Made by a program: the position numbers and the translations under genes. A DNA stretch of 64,000 nt from an uncultured Mucispirillum sp. (GTDB taxonomy: Bacteria; Chrysiogenota; Deferribacteres; Deferribacterales; Mucispirillaceae). Under the pieces are notes generated by a model that was given only the letters and a program-made list of their open reading frames with translations, was not told where the DNA came from and ran no database searches. Where the stretch lies: NCBI GenBank assembly GCA_944326705.1, contig CALVEY010000001.1, positions 1 to 64,000 of the forward strand, read 5' to 3'. Below, one piece after another: positions 50,189 through 58,120 of this stretch (within the stretch, counting starts at the first letter, position 1; each line of letters starts with the position of its first letter).

Positions 50189-50959
50189 TTATTTTACAAA
50201 ATTACTTAAATTATCTTTCACAACACTTGAAAACTGTGCAGCATCATAAGTAGGTTGTGATTTCTGGACCGCTTTCATATACGCTTTAAAACTAGGCTTT
50301 GCATCACTAACACGAACTTTTTCCCCAGTCAGCACTTCATAAGCATACTGATAGATTTCACTTTCGCTCATTCCTGCCATATTAAATGAGCCAGTATATT
50401 TTTCTACATCTTGATATGCTGCTATTGCATCCTGCGTGCGTTTTCTTTCATTCAAAATCGCTTTATTGATTTCTACATCCATTGTCTTTTTACTAATAAT
50501 GCTGCCAACCTTGTCATTCTGAGCTGAAGGCGAAGAATCCCCTACCTGTTTTTTCTCTTCTTCCTGTTTTTCTTCCACTTTATCATCATCTTCGGTATGA
50601 GCGGGCTCTGTTTCTTCTTCACTTAAAAAATTATTAAAAAGTGAAGCAAAGCTGTTAAATGCTTCCTTCATTGCAGCTATATCGCTGTCTACCGTTTTTT
50701 CTTCTGGCACATCTTCATCATCTGTTTTTGATGTTTCTGATGGCTCATATCCAAGCTCCTCTGCCTTTTTTAAAATTGTTTTAAATTTTTCTTCTTCGCC
50801 ACCTTCAAAGTCAGTATCAGGTTTTACTGCAATGGCTACTATTTCCCTGATAAGCTCACGCTTATCTGTGTCATCTGTTTTGCTTGTAATACATTCATCA
50901 TATACTTTTTTTACATGTGATAATGCATTCAAACCGTTTCGCATAAATCCTTTTTTCAT
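50189..50959 (-). CDS. nested scaffold protein from an internal start
   Basis: The ATG for Met183 of the protease-scaffold gene (50959) is preceded by AAGGAGAAATAAAT, a strong ribosome binding site inside the coding sequence. Initiation there would give a 256-residue scaffold (MKKGFMRNGLNALSHVKKV...) sharing the C terminus of the full protein. Mu I/Z and lambda C/Nu3 are organised this way. Confidence 0.7.
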   Translation of the reverse strand: MKKGFMRNGLNALSHVKKVYDECITSKTDDTDKRELIREIVAIAVKPDTDFEGGEEEKFKTILKKAEELGYEPSETSKTDDEDVPEEKTVDSDIAAMKEAFNSFASLFNNFLSEEETEPAHTEDDDKVEEKQEEEKKQVGDSSPSAQNDKVGSIISKKTMDVEINKAILNERKRTQDAIAAYQDVEKYTGSFNMAGMSESEIYQYAYEVLTGEKVRVSDAKPSFKAYMKAVQKSQPTYDAAQFSSVVKDNLSNFVK

Positions 50960-51505
50960 ATTTATTTCTCCTTGTTTTATAGAGTTTTCATCATTAATTT
51001 TTACATCTTTTCCGCTTCTGCCATTTTCAACTATCGCTAAATGGTTATATTTAATATCTTGCTGCATAAAATCATATTGCTCACCAGCATACTCACCACT
51101 TTCGGCTGCATATTTAGCTGTGTAACCAGGTGAGAGCTCCACAATATTTCTTCCAGTTATTGCCTCTATTGCATCTTTGTCATATATTTTTATGTCTGCA
51201 ATCAAATAAGGCTCTTCCAATCTCACTTCACCAGAAATAGCTCCAACCTTCAAATCTCTCTTTGATGGCTCAACCCATTCATGCCCAAGTTTTACAGGCA
51301 TGCCTTCAAAGTCCTTTGCAGTCTTTTCAAGCTCTGCCCAAGGTCGGCACACTTTATATATTTCACTACCTTGCAGCTCATCGCTAATCTCTCTGCCTAA
51401 ATATTCAAACACTCCAGCCTTTGCAATTTTATTATCTTTAATTACTAAATATCCGTTCTCGTCAAAATAACGGTTGCTTTTGCTGTCCAATATTATTCTT
51501 TTCAT
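50189..51505 (-). CDS. prohead protease-scaffold (Mu I-like, DUF2213)
   Basis: A 438-residue protein. Its first 180 residues are a prohead protease: YKVCRPWAELEKTAKDFEGM, PVKLGHEWVEPSKRDLKVG (catalytic-type histidine) and NIVELSPGYTAKY (serine). The remainder is an acidic helical scaffold ending SVVKDNLSNFVK. A second start inside it (50959) allows a scaffold-only product. Residues GDSSPSAQNDKVGS near 325 are encoded by repeat R2, apparently tolerated in the flexible scaffold. Confidence 0.8.
   Translation of the reverse strand: MKRIILDSKSNRYFDENGYLVIKDNKIAKAGVFEYLGREISDELQGSEIYKVCRPWAELEKTAKDFEGMPVKLGHEWVEPSKRDLKVGAISGEVRLEEPYLIADIKIYDKDAIEAITGRNIVELSPGYTAKYAAESGEYAGEQYDFMQQDIKYNHLAIVENGRSGKDVKINDENSIKQGEINMKKGFMRNGLNALSHVKKVYDECITSKTDDTDKRELIREIVAIAVKPDTDFEGGEEEKFKTILKKAEELGYEPSETSKTDDEDVPEEKTVDSDIAAMKEAFNSFASLFNNFLSEEETEPAHTEDDDKVEEKQEEEKKQVGDSSPSAQNDKVGSIISKKTMDVEINKAILNERKRTQDAIAAYQDVEKYTGSFNMAGMSESEIYQYAYEVLTGEKVRVSDAKPSFKAYMKAVQKSQPTYDAAQFSSVVKDNLSNFVK
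50512..50540 (+). repeat. GTCATTCTGA palindromic element R2, in frame in the scaffold gene
   Basis: TGTCATTCTGAGCTGAAGG then CGAAGAATC. Read leftward it encodes DSSPSAQND within the scaffold. Confidence 0.8.
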
Positions 51506-51521
51506 ATATTACCTTCATCAA

Positions 51522-51607
51522 TACTTATTATAAAAATAACGAGCGTGTATCGGTATTTTTATTCCTTATGATATGTTTGCACGGTGAGTGCATACATATC
51601 GGCATTA
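51522..51607. repeat. CGGTGAG double-hairpin element, copy 3
   Basis: GATATGTTTGCA/TGCATACATATC (51570-51581, 51589-51600; 11 of 12 pairs) around CGGTGAG, plus AAAAATA.../TATTTTT as second hairpin. Its left end runs into the GAAGGT ribosome binding site of the protease gene. Confidence 0.75.
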
Positions 51608-51630
51608 GGGGGTAGGAAGAAGGGGGATGA

Positions 51631-52749
51631 TTAATCCCCTTTCTTAATAATTTTATACCCATACCCATCAGGGCTTTTTATAATTTTCTCATCTGTATCT
51701 AAAATCACACCCACTGCAATACACCTGCAATTTGGTCTATCCCCTGGTTTACCATAGTAAAAGCCACGCTTTGCACTGTGGCTAATGATTGCTTCATTGC
51801 TGCCATACTTAAATATGCGGTGGTTATTTTGAGCATGTCCCCCAAGCCCACTGGATACTCTTTCATCATCAGCAGTCAGCCATTCATAATATTCAATACC
51901 CAGTGCTACATTTTGAACTTGTTTAAAACTTTCAGCTGCTTTGTGCACCTGGTCACGAGCAATAAATACTGCCCTGTCTTTACTTACACCCTTTATTCTT
52001 TTTAGATTTTTTATTAACTCTTTTTGGTTACTTGAGATAATGCTTTGTGATAATGTTATCTGCATATCTTTTAAAATGTGTTCAGGTATGCTTTTTATTA
52101 ATGCTAGATTTTCACTTACTACTGCTTGCATTATTTTTTCATAATACTCTCCAGAAATAGACAGATTAGGGAACTCTTTTTTATAGCTGCCATATACATA
52201 TCTATATAAATTATTAAGTTCATTTTCTGAGAAGTTGCGAGCTAAAAGCTCAGCCCTGCCAGTATAATAATCAAAAAGGGAAGAAAGGCTGCTTGTATAA
52301 TCTACTATCTCTTTTTTCTTTTTAGGATATTTTGCTGCAATCTCTGATGTTATTATACCTAATAACTCTTTCCATGCTCTTTTGCTTTCATCTGGGCTTT
52401 TTCTTTTCTTTCTGCCATAAAGCTCTCTTTCTATGTTAGTTATATCCTGCTCATGCTCTTTGAAAAACTCGTCCCATTCGTCAAAAGAGCCTTCGTCCAT
52501 AACTCTCTCTCGTGTCATTCTGAACGCCTGCAAAGCAGGCAGTGAAGAATCTAAAACAGCTTTTTTTACACCTTCTTCAGTTAGTTCAAAGATAGCTTCT
52601 ACTAAACTGCTAAAATTTTCTACAACATCATCTGTAAAATCTTTTAACATTTTAGCGTATGCAGCAGCATAAGCTTCAGCTCTGATTTTTGGCACTCTAA
52701 CTTTTACATGCTTTTTGTTGAGCTTGTCTCGTAACTCTTCCAGTTTCAT
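51631..52749 (-). CDS. Mu F-like minor head protein
   Basis: A 372-residue head morphogenesis protein. The C-terminal part has the phage Mu F signature: KGVSKDRAVFIARDQVHKA, YYEWLTADDERVSSG, then HAQNNHRIF and PGDRPNCRCIAVGV. Residues encoded by repeat R3 (DSSLPALQAFRMTR) lie near residue 75. The ATG at 52749 coincides with the expected transcription start of late promoter C, so the message may be leaderless; a frame opening at 52794 would lie upstream of that promoter. Confidence 0.78.
   Translation of the reverse strand: MKLEELRDKLNKKHVKVRVPKIRAEAYAAAYAKMLKDFTDDVVENFSSLVEAIFELTEEGVKKAVLDSSLPALQAFRMTRERVMDEGSFDEWDEFFKEHEQDITNIERELYGRKKRKSPDESKRAWKELLGIITSEIAAKYPKKKKEIVDYTSSLSSLFDYYTGRAELLARNFSENELNNLYRYVYGSYKKEFPNLSISGEYYEKIMQAVVSENLALIKSIPEHILKDMQITLSQSIISSNQKELIKNLKRIKGVSKDRAVFIARDQVHKAAESFKQVQNVALGIEYYEWLTADDERVSSGLGGHAQNNHRIFKYGSNEAIISHSAKRGFYYGKPGDRPNCRCIAVGVILDTDEKIIKSPDGYGYKIIKKGD
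52513..52552 (+). repeat. GTCATTCTGA palindromic element R3, in frame in the F-like gene
   Basis: TGTCATTCTGAAC, stem GCCTGC-aaa-GCAGGC, AGTGAAGAATCT. Read leftward it encodes DSSLPALQAFRMT. Confidence 0.85.
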
Positions 52750-52755
52750 AAGCTG

Positions 52756-52813
52756 ATTATAGATAATTAAGGCAGGTAAATACAGATAAGACACATTATT
52801 AATTTTTATTATA
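52756..52813 (-). promoter_or_regulatory. phage late promoter C, upstream of the F-like gene
   Basis: Minus strand: box from 52813 (TATAATAAAAATTAATAA), CTTATCTGTA to 52781, 19 bases, TATAAT at 52756-52761, then CAGCTTATGAAA, a downstream sequence also found after promoter D. Confidence 0.7.
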
Positions 52814-53011
52814 TATTGATTGATATATTTTTATGATTTTTTATTTTTTCTAAATTTTGGCTTGTAAGGGGCTTTTTATATCTAATCTGATAAATTATAT
52901 ATGACAGTCCCAAATAATTAAAAATGAACGTTTATAAACAGTGATTTTGGGATATTATTAAATTTATGAGAAAAGCATTTTTAATTTAAAATACTTCTCT
53001 TATTATTTTAC
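52814..53011. other. noncoding stretch upstream of late promoter C
   Basis: No gene. It contains an imperfect large hairpin (CCCAAA near 52907 with TTTGGG near 52950) around the 10-bp palindrome GTTTATAAAC. I see no coding frame with a ribosome binding site here. It leads into the sRNA promoter at 53012. Confidence 0.45.
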
Positions 53012-53040
53012 TTGATTATTTTTTAATTAGTTAGTATATT
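53012..53040 (+). promoter_or_regulatory. promoter of the antisense-strand small RNA
   Basis: TTGATT (53012-53017), 17 bases, TATATT (53035-53040) on the plus strand, opposite to the late genes. Start expected near 53047. Confidence 0.65.
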
Positions 53041-53046
53041 ATACTC

Positions 53047-53135
53047 ATAAGCTAGCAGGTTCGGGGTGGATTGTTCTGACCCTGATTAAAATTGGTGAAT
53101 AGGGAAAAGACTTGCCAATGCCTGCTAGTTTTTTA
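53047..53135 (+). ncRNA. small RNA candidate with own promoter and terminator
   Basis: CTAGCAGG (53052-53059) pairs with CCTGCTAG (53121-53128), followed by six Ts, so the 5' and 3' ends form one closing stem that doubles as a terminator. Inside, ATTGG (53091) pairs with CCAAT (53115). There is no open frame of note. About 88 nt long. It ends at the stop codon of the portal gene and is antisense to any late read-through message. I do not recognise the RNA family. Confidence 0.6.
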
Positions 53136-55211
53136 TCTCCCATATTTTGCTTTTCTTTCTATGTTTGCTTTTTCTTTTAATTCTATTGCTTTTTTTTTCG
53201 TTTCTTCATCCATTTTTTTATAAAGCATATATTCTGTTAGTATCCAATTATTATTATCTGATTTTTCTATAATAAGCATACTATCGCCATAAGTAATTGT
53301 TTTCCTGTTATTAAAGCTATTTGCAACTTCGCCTTTTTCTATAATTTCAGGTAATCTTTTAATTAAAGCTGTTCCATCAAAGCCTTGTATTTCTCTTTCT
53401 TCTATAATATGTGCAAAGCCATAACCTTTTGTATTTTCTCCATAAGGCTCTCCCCATAGAAAATCTATATCTCCTATACCTTCTTTATATGCAGCTGCTG
53501 GCACATATCCATTTTTAACATCTAATAAGTGGTTTATTGCTTCATGTGGTTTACCTGAATACTGTTTATATGCTGTCCCGCACATTTCCTGATATGTTTT
53601 ATTTTTTTTAGATTTTGGCTCTTGTTGTTTGTTTTCACTTTGAGCTTGATTACTATCACTTCCACCACCATTACCTGTAAACTGTCCATTTTCTGGGTCA
53701 TGCTCCATGCCGTTTGCATCTTTTTTATCCATTACACAGGTATCCATCCACTGATTTAATATTTCTTTTTCAATCTCTGGATTTTCTGGTGAGTTGTAAT
53801 CTTCTAAATCTATCCAATCAAATTTAAAATTATCTTCACTAATAGCTCTTATTGCATCTTTACCTGTAATCACACCACTCATGATAAGTTTTGAAATATA
53901 ATCAGCTTTTAAATTGTTTATCTCTGCCTGCTCTTTTTGTTTTATTTGTTTTCTAGGGTTAAATGTATATTTTGGTTCATCCAGCACACCAGCTTTAAAG
54001 CATAATATATATTCTGCTACTTTCTCCATCGCTGGTATTACTACGCTGCTTGCATACCCATCTATAACATCATAAAAATTATTTTCATCATATTCACCAG
54101 TAGCATTAAAGCCACGAGGAGAAAGCCCTAATAATTTTGTTACAGGTATGCCACGAGTGGATGCTGTCATAAGTTCATACATTTGTGACAGCAGGTTATC
54201 CATACCAGAAAGGCTTGTTACTGTTTCTATCCATTCTTCATCTTTAGCAAGCAGCAGAGTAGCAAGGTTATTGCTTGTAGCATTCATATACTTTACTCTT
54301 GCCTGCGTCTGTGGGTCCGCTATTTTTTGAGCAGTGGTTTTAATAATTTTTGTTCTAAATCTTAAAACTAAATCACTTATGCTCTGCCTTACAGTATCTG
54401 CATTTGATACATAGTTTTTCATATAAAAGGAAAGTGGCAAGCCTAAATAGTTATATAATGGCTTTATTAAATCAGGCACAGAATAAAATACAATAGGTAT
54501 CAGTCTTGTTTTATGCACTGTGGTAGAAGCACCCAGCACCCACCATAAATCAGGCTCCATATAATTATTTTTTAAAGGGTTAAAGCTGTTTACCTGCACA
54601 GGTGCTGCCTGCCATGGCTCTATAACTGTTAAGCCTGTTATTTTATTTGTGCTGGCTGTTTTTTCATTAATATATAGTGGCAGGCTTAAATTTGTATCAT
54701 CTGTATTTATATAAATAAATGCTCCGCCGTATTCTAAAGCTCTTTGCACTGCTAAAGCTATTTTTTCATAAAAATCAAGAGAATTTAAAACCATTTCAAA
54801 ATTATCTATGTCAAGATGAGCAGCTTCCCATTTTCCGCCGCTTTTAAATATTTCTCTTACAATAACATCTATTGCTTTACTTATCATGCTGTCTGTTGCA
54901 AGGTTTGCACATTCTTGATAGCTTAGCCTGTTTAATATATGACTTGAATACTGCTGCAATGAGTTATTCATACCAACGGAAGCAGCATAATTCTGCCAGC
55001 TTGAAAAATTTCTATAAGCAATATTAGATAATTCAGCAGGCATATTATCAAAAGTTCTAATTGGTGCTATTTGTGATAAATTAATATTTTCGCTTTCATA
55101 AGCAGAACTATCAACATAATTAACACCACCGCTATTTGTCATTCTGAGGGTATCACCCGAAGAATCTGCTATCTTTCTTTTTTCACTTCTAAATATGTCT
55201 AATATGCTCAT
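53133..55211 (-). CDS. portal protein (DUF1073/Mu gp29-like) fused to a PBECR nuclease-like domain
   Basis: A 692-residue protein. Residues about 55-480 are the portal: MISKAIDVIVREIFKSGGKW, ALEYGGAFIYIN, LLGLSPRGFNATGEYDENNF. A linker MEHDPENGQFTGNGGGSDSN follows, then a C-terminal domain (about 565-670) with GKPHEAINHLLDVKNGYVPA and KGYGFAHIIEEREIQGFDG, which resembles the PBECR (phage Barnase-EndoU-colicin-RelE) nuclease class. AAAGGAG precedes the ATG at 55211. Repeat R4 encodes DSSGDTLRMT near the N terminus. Confidence 0.75.
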   Translation of the reverse strand: MSILDIFRSEKRKIADSSGDTLRMTNSGGVNYVDSSAYESENINLSQIAPIRTFDNMPAELSNIAYRNFSSWQNYAASVGMNNSLQQYSSHILNRLSYQECANLATDSMISKAIDVIVREIFKSGGKWEAAHLDIDNFEMVLNSLDFYEKIALAVQRALEYGGAFIYINTDDTNLSLPLYINEKTASTNKITGLTVIEPWQAAPVQVNSFNPLKNNYMEPDLWWVLGASTTVHKTRLIPIVFYSVPDLIKPLYNYLGLPLSFYMKNYVSNADTVRQSISDLVLRFRTKIIKTTAQKIADPQTQARVKYMNATSNNLATLLLAKDEEWIETVTSLSGMDNLLSQMYELMTASTRGIPVTKLLGLSPRGFNATGEYDENNFYDVIDGYASSVVIPAMEKVAEYILCFKAGVLDEPKYTFNPRKQIKQKEQAEINNLKADYISKLIMSGVITGKDAIRAISEDNFKFDWIDLEDYNSPENPEIEKEILNQWMDTCVMDKKDANGMEHDPENGQFTGNGGGSDSNQAQSENKQQEPKSKKNKTYQEMCGTAYKQYSGKPHEAINHLLDVKNGYVPAAAYKEGIGDIDFLWGEPYGENTKGYGFAHIIEEREIQGFDGTALIKRLPEIIEKGEVANSFNNRKTITYGDSMLIIEKSDNNNWILTEYMLYKKMDEETKKKAIELKEKANIERKAKYGR
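55137..55167 (+). repeat. GTCATTCTGA palindromic element R4, in frame in the portal gene
   Basis: TGTCATTCTGA, stem GGGT-atc-ACCC, GAAGAATCT. The stem differs from the GCC/GGC type of other copies but is still paired. Read leftward it encodes DSSGDTLRMT. Confidence 0.85.
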
Positions 55212-55349
55212 TGTTACTCCTTTCATATATTAATAATCCCTTTATCTGCTTATTAGGGGGTTTTAGCCAAAGGGGAACTCCCCTTTGACATTAAGGGGTG
55301 GCTGGGCGGGAATAGATAATCAATTAAAGGACAAAGTCCTTTTACATAT

Positions 55350-56906
55350 CTACAACTTCCAAGCATCAACTACTTTCTCATAATCTACCTGTTCAAACTG
55401 TCCCAACTCACCCCTAGCATATACTCCCAGCAAACATGCAATCACGCTGTCCCCATGTCTTTTTAAATGGCTGTCTTTTTCGTTTACTCTCTCAACAATC
55501 TTTGGTACACCTTTCACCAACTTTACACTTCTAAAATCTGCTAAAATATCTGCTGATTTTGGAAGAGTTATAGTTTTATCTTCTAATGCTGCTTTTAATT
55601 TTGGAAAAGCATTTAAATAAAAACTTTCACTTGCTTTAACTGATATTATCAAATCTTCGCCATACTTTTCTGTGCAGCTTTCAGCTAAATACTCACCATT
55701 GCCACGGGCATCAAATCCGCCTCCATTAAAGCGGGGCAGGCGGTCTATTATATAATGGGCAATCTGCTCCTGCACTTTATGTGGGGCATTTCTAAGTTCT
55801 ACAATAAAAGGTGTAGATAATGTTAAATCCTTATTTTCAGATAATATCCAAAACACAGAAAGGTCACTGCTGCGTGCAAAGTCTTCACCAATGAAGTGCC
55901 TGTTATTTATGTTTAGATTCTTTAATAACTCAGATATATTATCTTCTAAAAAGTCACTAACATAAGAAGAACGTCTTGCCTCATTCCATGATGTAAAATC
56001 TTCACTTGGCGGGTTAAATCTCACTATTGGTATATCTGCCTGCATGCAGCTTTCAACTAAGAATGATGTAAAATAAGCACCACCACTTTTTGATGGTATG
56101 CAGCGTAACTCTTCATCAGAGCTTTCGCCATAGTCTGCATATATTGAGGCTATCCATTCATCTTTCGGTGTATTCATTTTTGTTATTTCTTTAACTCTTT
56201 CATAAAGACCATCATTAATAGCATCATCAAAAGTAGTTCTATGTAATGAGTAGTTAAGTCTACCTTTTCTAATATCTTCTATATATTCATTAAAAATATT
56301 ATCTTCACCAAAATGGGTGCTTATAACTGCTACTTTGCCGCCCCATATCAAAAAGGCAAGAGCAGCTTTCATAGTTTCTTTTAAATCATCATGGAATGCT
56401 GCTTCATCTATTACTGCTTTCCCTTGCTTACCACGAAGGTTTGAAGGGCGTCCTGAAAGGGCAGTGATTTTAAAGCCTGAATGAAATGTTATGGAATATG
56501 ATAATATCTTTTTGTCTTCATCTACTAATTCATTATTATATATATTTGATACTGCTTGATTTAGTTTTTTTGCCCAGTCTGCACAAGTATCAATATATTC
56601 TTTTGCCATATCCTTATTATATCCAATATACCAAACATCCATTCCCTTGTTACTGCAAGCAGTAAGTACATTATCAAGTGCTTCTGCCCAGGTAATACCT
56701 ATCCGCCTTGATTTCTCATAAAATTTTACTGGCGATTTATCTGATACCCATTTTTTTTGATATGGCAAAAGAATACTGCCCAATTTGTTACTCTGACGAG
56801 CGTTTTTTGCGAGGACACTTTTTCCCGAGCGAGTAGCGACGGAATCAGAAAAAGTGGCTAGACCCGAAGCCGAAGAGTCTAAAACCGAAGAATCTATTTT
56901 ACTCAT
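55350..56906 (-). CDS. terminase large subunit (Mu gp28-like)
   Basis: A 518-residue DNA-packaging ATPase/nuclease. LLPYQKKWVSDKSPVKFYEK, the Walker A-like SRRIGITWAEAL near residue 68, AVIDEAAF (Walker B) and HFGEDNIF belong to the ATPase; EDFARSSDLSVFWIL and GGGFDARGNGEYLAE to the nuclease. The first 40 residues (KIDSSVLDSSASGLATFS...) are encoded by the expanded repeat R5 and are not part of the family. Confidence 0.85.
   Translation of the reverse strand: MSKIDSSVLDSSASGLATFSDSVATRSGKSVLAKNARQSNKLGSILLPYQKKWVSDKSPVKFYEKSRRIGITWAEALDNVLTACSNKGMDVWYIGYNKDMAKEYIDTCADWAKKLNQAVSNIYNNELVDEDKKILSYSITFHSGFKITALSGRPSNLRGKQGKAVIDEAAFHDDLKETMKAALAFLIWGGKVAVISTHFGEDNIFNEYIEDIRKGRLNYSLHRTTFDDAINDGLYERVKEITKMNTPKDEWIASIYADYGESSDEELRCIPSKSGGAYFTSFLVESCMQADIPIVRFNPPSEDFTSWNEARRSSYVSDFLEDNISELLKNLNINNRHFIGEDFARSSDLSVFWILSENKDLTLSTPFIVELRNAPHKVQEQIAHYIIDRLPRFNGGGFDARGNGEYLAESCTEKYGEDLIISVKASESFYLNAFPKLKAALEDKTITLPKSADILADFRSVKLVKGVPKIVERVNEKDSHLKRHGDSVIACLLGVYARGELGQFEQVDYEKVVDAWKL
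56786..56895 (+). repeat. expanded GTCATTCTGA element R5 at the terminase N terminus
   Basis: TGTTACTCTGACGAGCG at one end and GCCGAAGAGTCT then ACCGAAGAATCT at the other, with the inner palindrome ACTTTTTCCCGAGCG / GAATCAGAAAAAGT between. It looks like two or more elements nested together. All 110 bases stay open in the terminase frame. Confidence 0.65.
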
Positions 56907-57353
56907 CTATATTCCCAATATCTGCCTTTTTATTTCTTCCACATTTTCATTATTTAATCCAATGGCTTTTTTCTTATCTTTTGGATTTATTTTATTTCTT
57001 AGGTTTATTAATTTTTCGCACAACTGGTTATATACATACATTGCCTGATTATCCACTTTGCCTGCTGGCAGGTTATCAAAATATACATCATATCTTTCTT
57101 TTTGTTTCTGCAAGTCTTGAAGTAGAGTTTCTTCAAAAGATATAGTTGTATCTTGTGCAGCTTGCTTTTTTGCATCAATGTTAGATGCCCTGGTATTCCA
57201 ATCAAGCTTAACTCGCCATGTTGCAATAGTCGTGCGTGTGATATTATAGCCACGATTTTTCAAAAGACGCACAACTTCACTGTCATTTCTTGTATCATAC
57301 CAAAACAAAAATGCCTGTTCCCGTATCTCGTTAGAATATACTGTTTTTGACAT
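56907..57353 (-). CDS. small terminase-like protein (DUF1804, Mu gp27-like)
   Basis: A 148-residue protein. EIREQAFLFWYDTRNDSEVV followed by TRTTIATWRVKLDWNTRA is the DNA-binding helix-turn-helix region of DUF1804 proteins. The remainder is helical, with DNQAMYVYNQLCEKLINLRN. It precedes terminase directly, and the two stop/start codons abut. Confidence 0.78.
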   Translation of the reverse strand: MSKTVYSNEIREQAFLFWYDTRNDSEVVRLLKNRGYNITRTTIATWRVKLDWNTRASNIDAKKQAAQDTTISFEETLLQDLQKQKERYDVYFDNLPAGKVDNQAMYVYNQLCEKLINLRNKINPKDKKKAIGLNNENVEEIKRQILGI

Positions 57354-57354
57354 T

Positions 57355-57651
57355 TTATATTATTACTCCAATGTCTCTGATAGAGCCTTCCAGTAAATCT
57401 ATACCTTTTTTAGAAAGAGTTATCACAAGTATATAATTTTTAAAGTATGTAACTTTCACATACTCGCCGTCTTTTAAATACTCAATTAAACTTGCAAGCT
57501 CTCTTTTTGATAATGTATGCCCCTGTATCTCTAATGCTTTTTGCAAAACTACAAAATCCACTCCATCAGGGTATTTTTGTTTTAAGTTTTCTAATATAAG
57601 CCCACGCCTGCGGTTATTTTCAATATTTTCTATTACATCTTTATTCAGCAT
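57355..57651 (-). CDS. winged-helix phage protein (VpaChn25_0724/Mu gp26-like)
   Basis: A 98-residue protein. RRRGLILENLKQKYPDGVDF ... SKRELASLIEYLKDGEYVKV and ITLSKKGIDLLEGSIRDIGV give a winged-helix pattern matching the small conserved protein upstream of gp27 in Mu relatives. Its start overlaps the end of the upstream gene by 11 bases; AAGGAAAT precedes it. Confidence 0.7.
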   Translation of the reverse strand: MLNKDVIENIENNRRRGLILENLKQKYPDGVDFVVLQKALEIQGHTLSKRELASLIEYLKDGEYVKVTYFKNYILVITLSKKGIDLLEGSIRDIGVII

Positions 57652-57988
57652 TTTTATTTCCTTTTATTTTATTTTCTATTCTGATTTCTGTTATATCTTC
57701 ATTTATTTTTTTTAAGGTCATTTCTATTGCATCTAATCTTTTTGTTATTGTTACCGCATTTTCTTCGCTTTCATCTACTCGCTGGCTCATATTACTTAGC
57801 GTTTCACGCATTAATTTCACTTCACTTGTTAAGCCATTAAATGAGCTTATCAGCTGTGGTATATATTTATGTGCTATCAAAAATACACCTATCAGCACCA
57901 AAAGTCCAAACAGTGGTCCTGATGCTCTTAATAATATTTCTATTGTGTTTGGTGAATTAACTACTGCATTTATTACTTCTGCTTCCAT
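57641..57988 (-). CDS. membrane coiled-coil protein (DUF2730/Mu gp25-like)
   Basis: A 115-residue protein: one membrane helix at about residues 24-42 (LFGLLVLIGVFLIAHKYI), then a long coiled coil with SNMSQRVDESEENAVTITKR. Mu relatives carry a DUF2730 protein of this design directly upstream of the gp26-like gene. Its role is unknown; lysis or DNA packaging have both been considered for such proteins. A 120-nt leader element ends directly before its TAGGAG site. Confidence 0.66.
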   Translation of the reverse strand: MEAEVINAVVNSPNTIEILLRASGPLFGLLVLIGVFLIAHKYIPQLISSFNGLTSEVKLMRETLSNMSQRVDESEENAVTITKRLDAIEMTLKKINEDITEIRIENKIKGNKNAE

Positions 57989-58000
57989 TATATCTCCTAC

Positions 58001-58120
58001 GGTTATGTCTTTTTAATTTATACTGCGTTGCTTAAAAAATTAATTCAGTCATTTATTCCTATATAAACTCCTTTCATTAATTTTTTAATGCGTCTTGTCT
58101 AAATTAAAAACCCTATAACC
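58001..58120 (-). repeat. 120-nt leader element, copy 2 (gene at 57988)
   Basis: Minus strand: GGTTATAGGG at 58120, TTAAAAAATTAAT paired with ATTAATTTTTTAA, loop AAAGGAGTTTATATAGG then AATAAATGACTGA, end AAAAAGACATAACC at 58001. The ribosome binding site TAGGAG follows immediately. Confidence 0.75.

Noticed and set aside
53047-53135. 4.5S/SRP RNA, tmRNA, 6S RNA or a hammerhead ribozyme at the small RNA locus
   Set aside because: None of the invariant sequences is present: no GGAAG-type SRP loop, no tmRNA tag frame or tRNA-like ends, and CTGATTA instead of the hammerhead CTGATGA.
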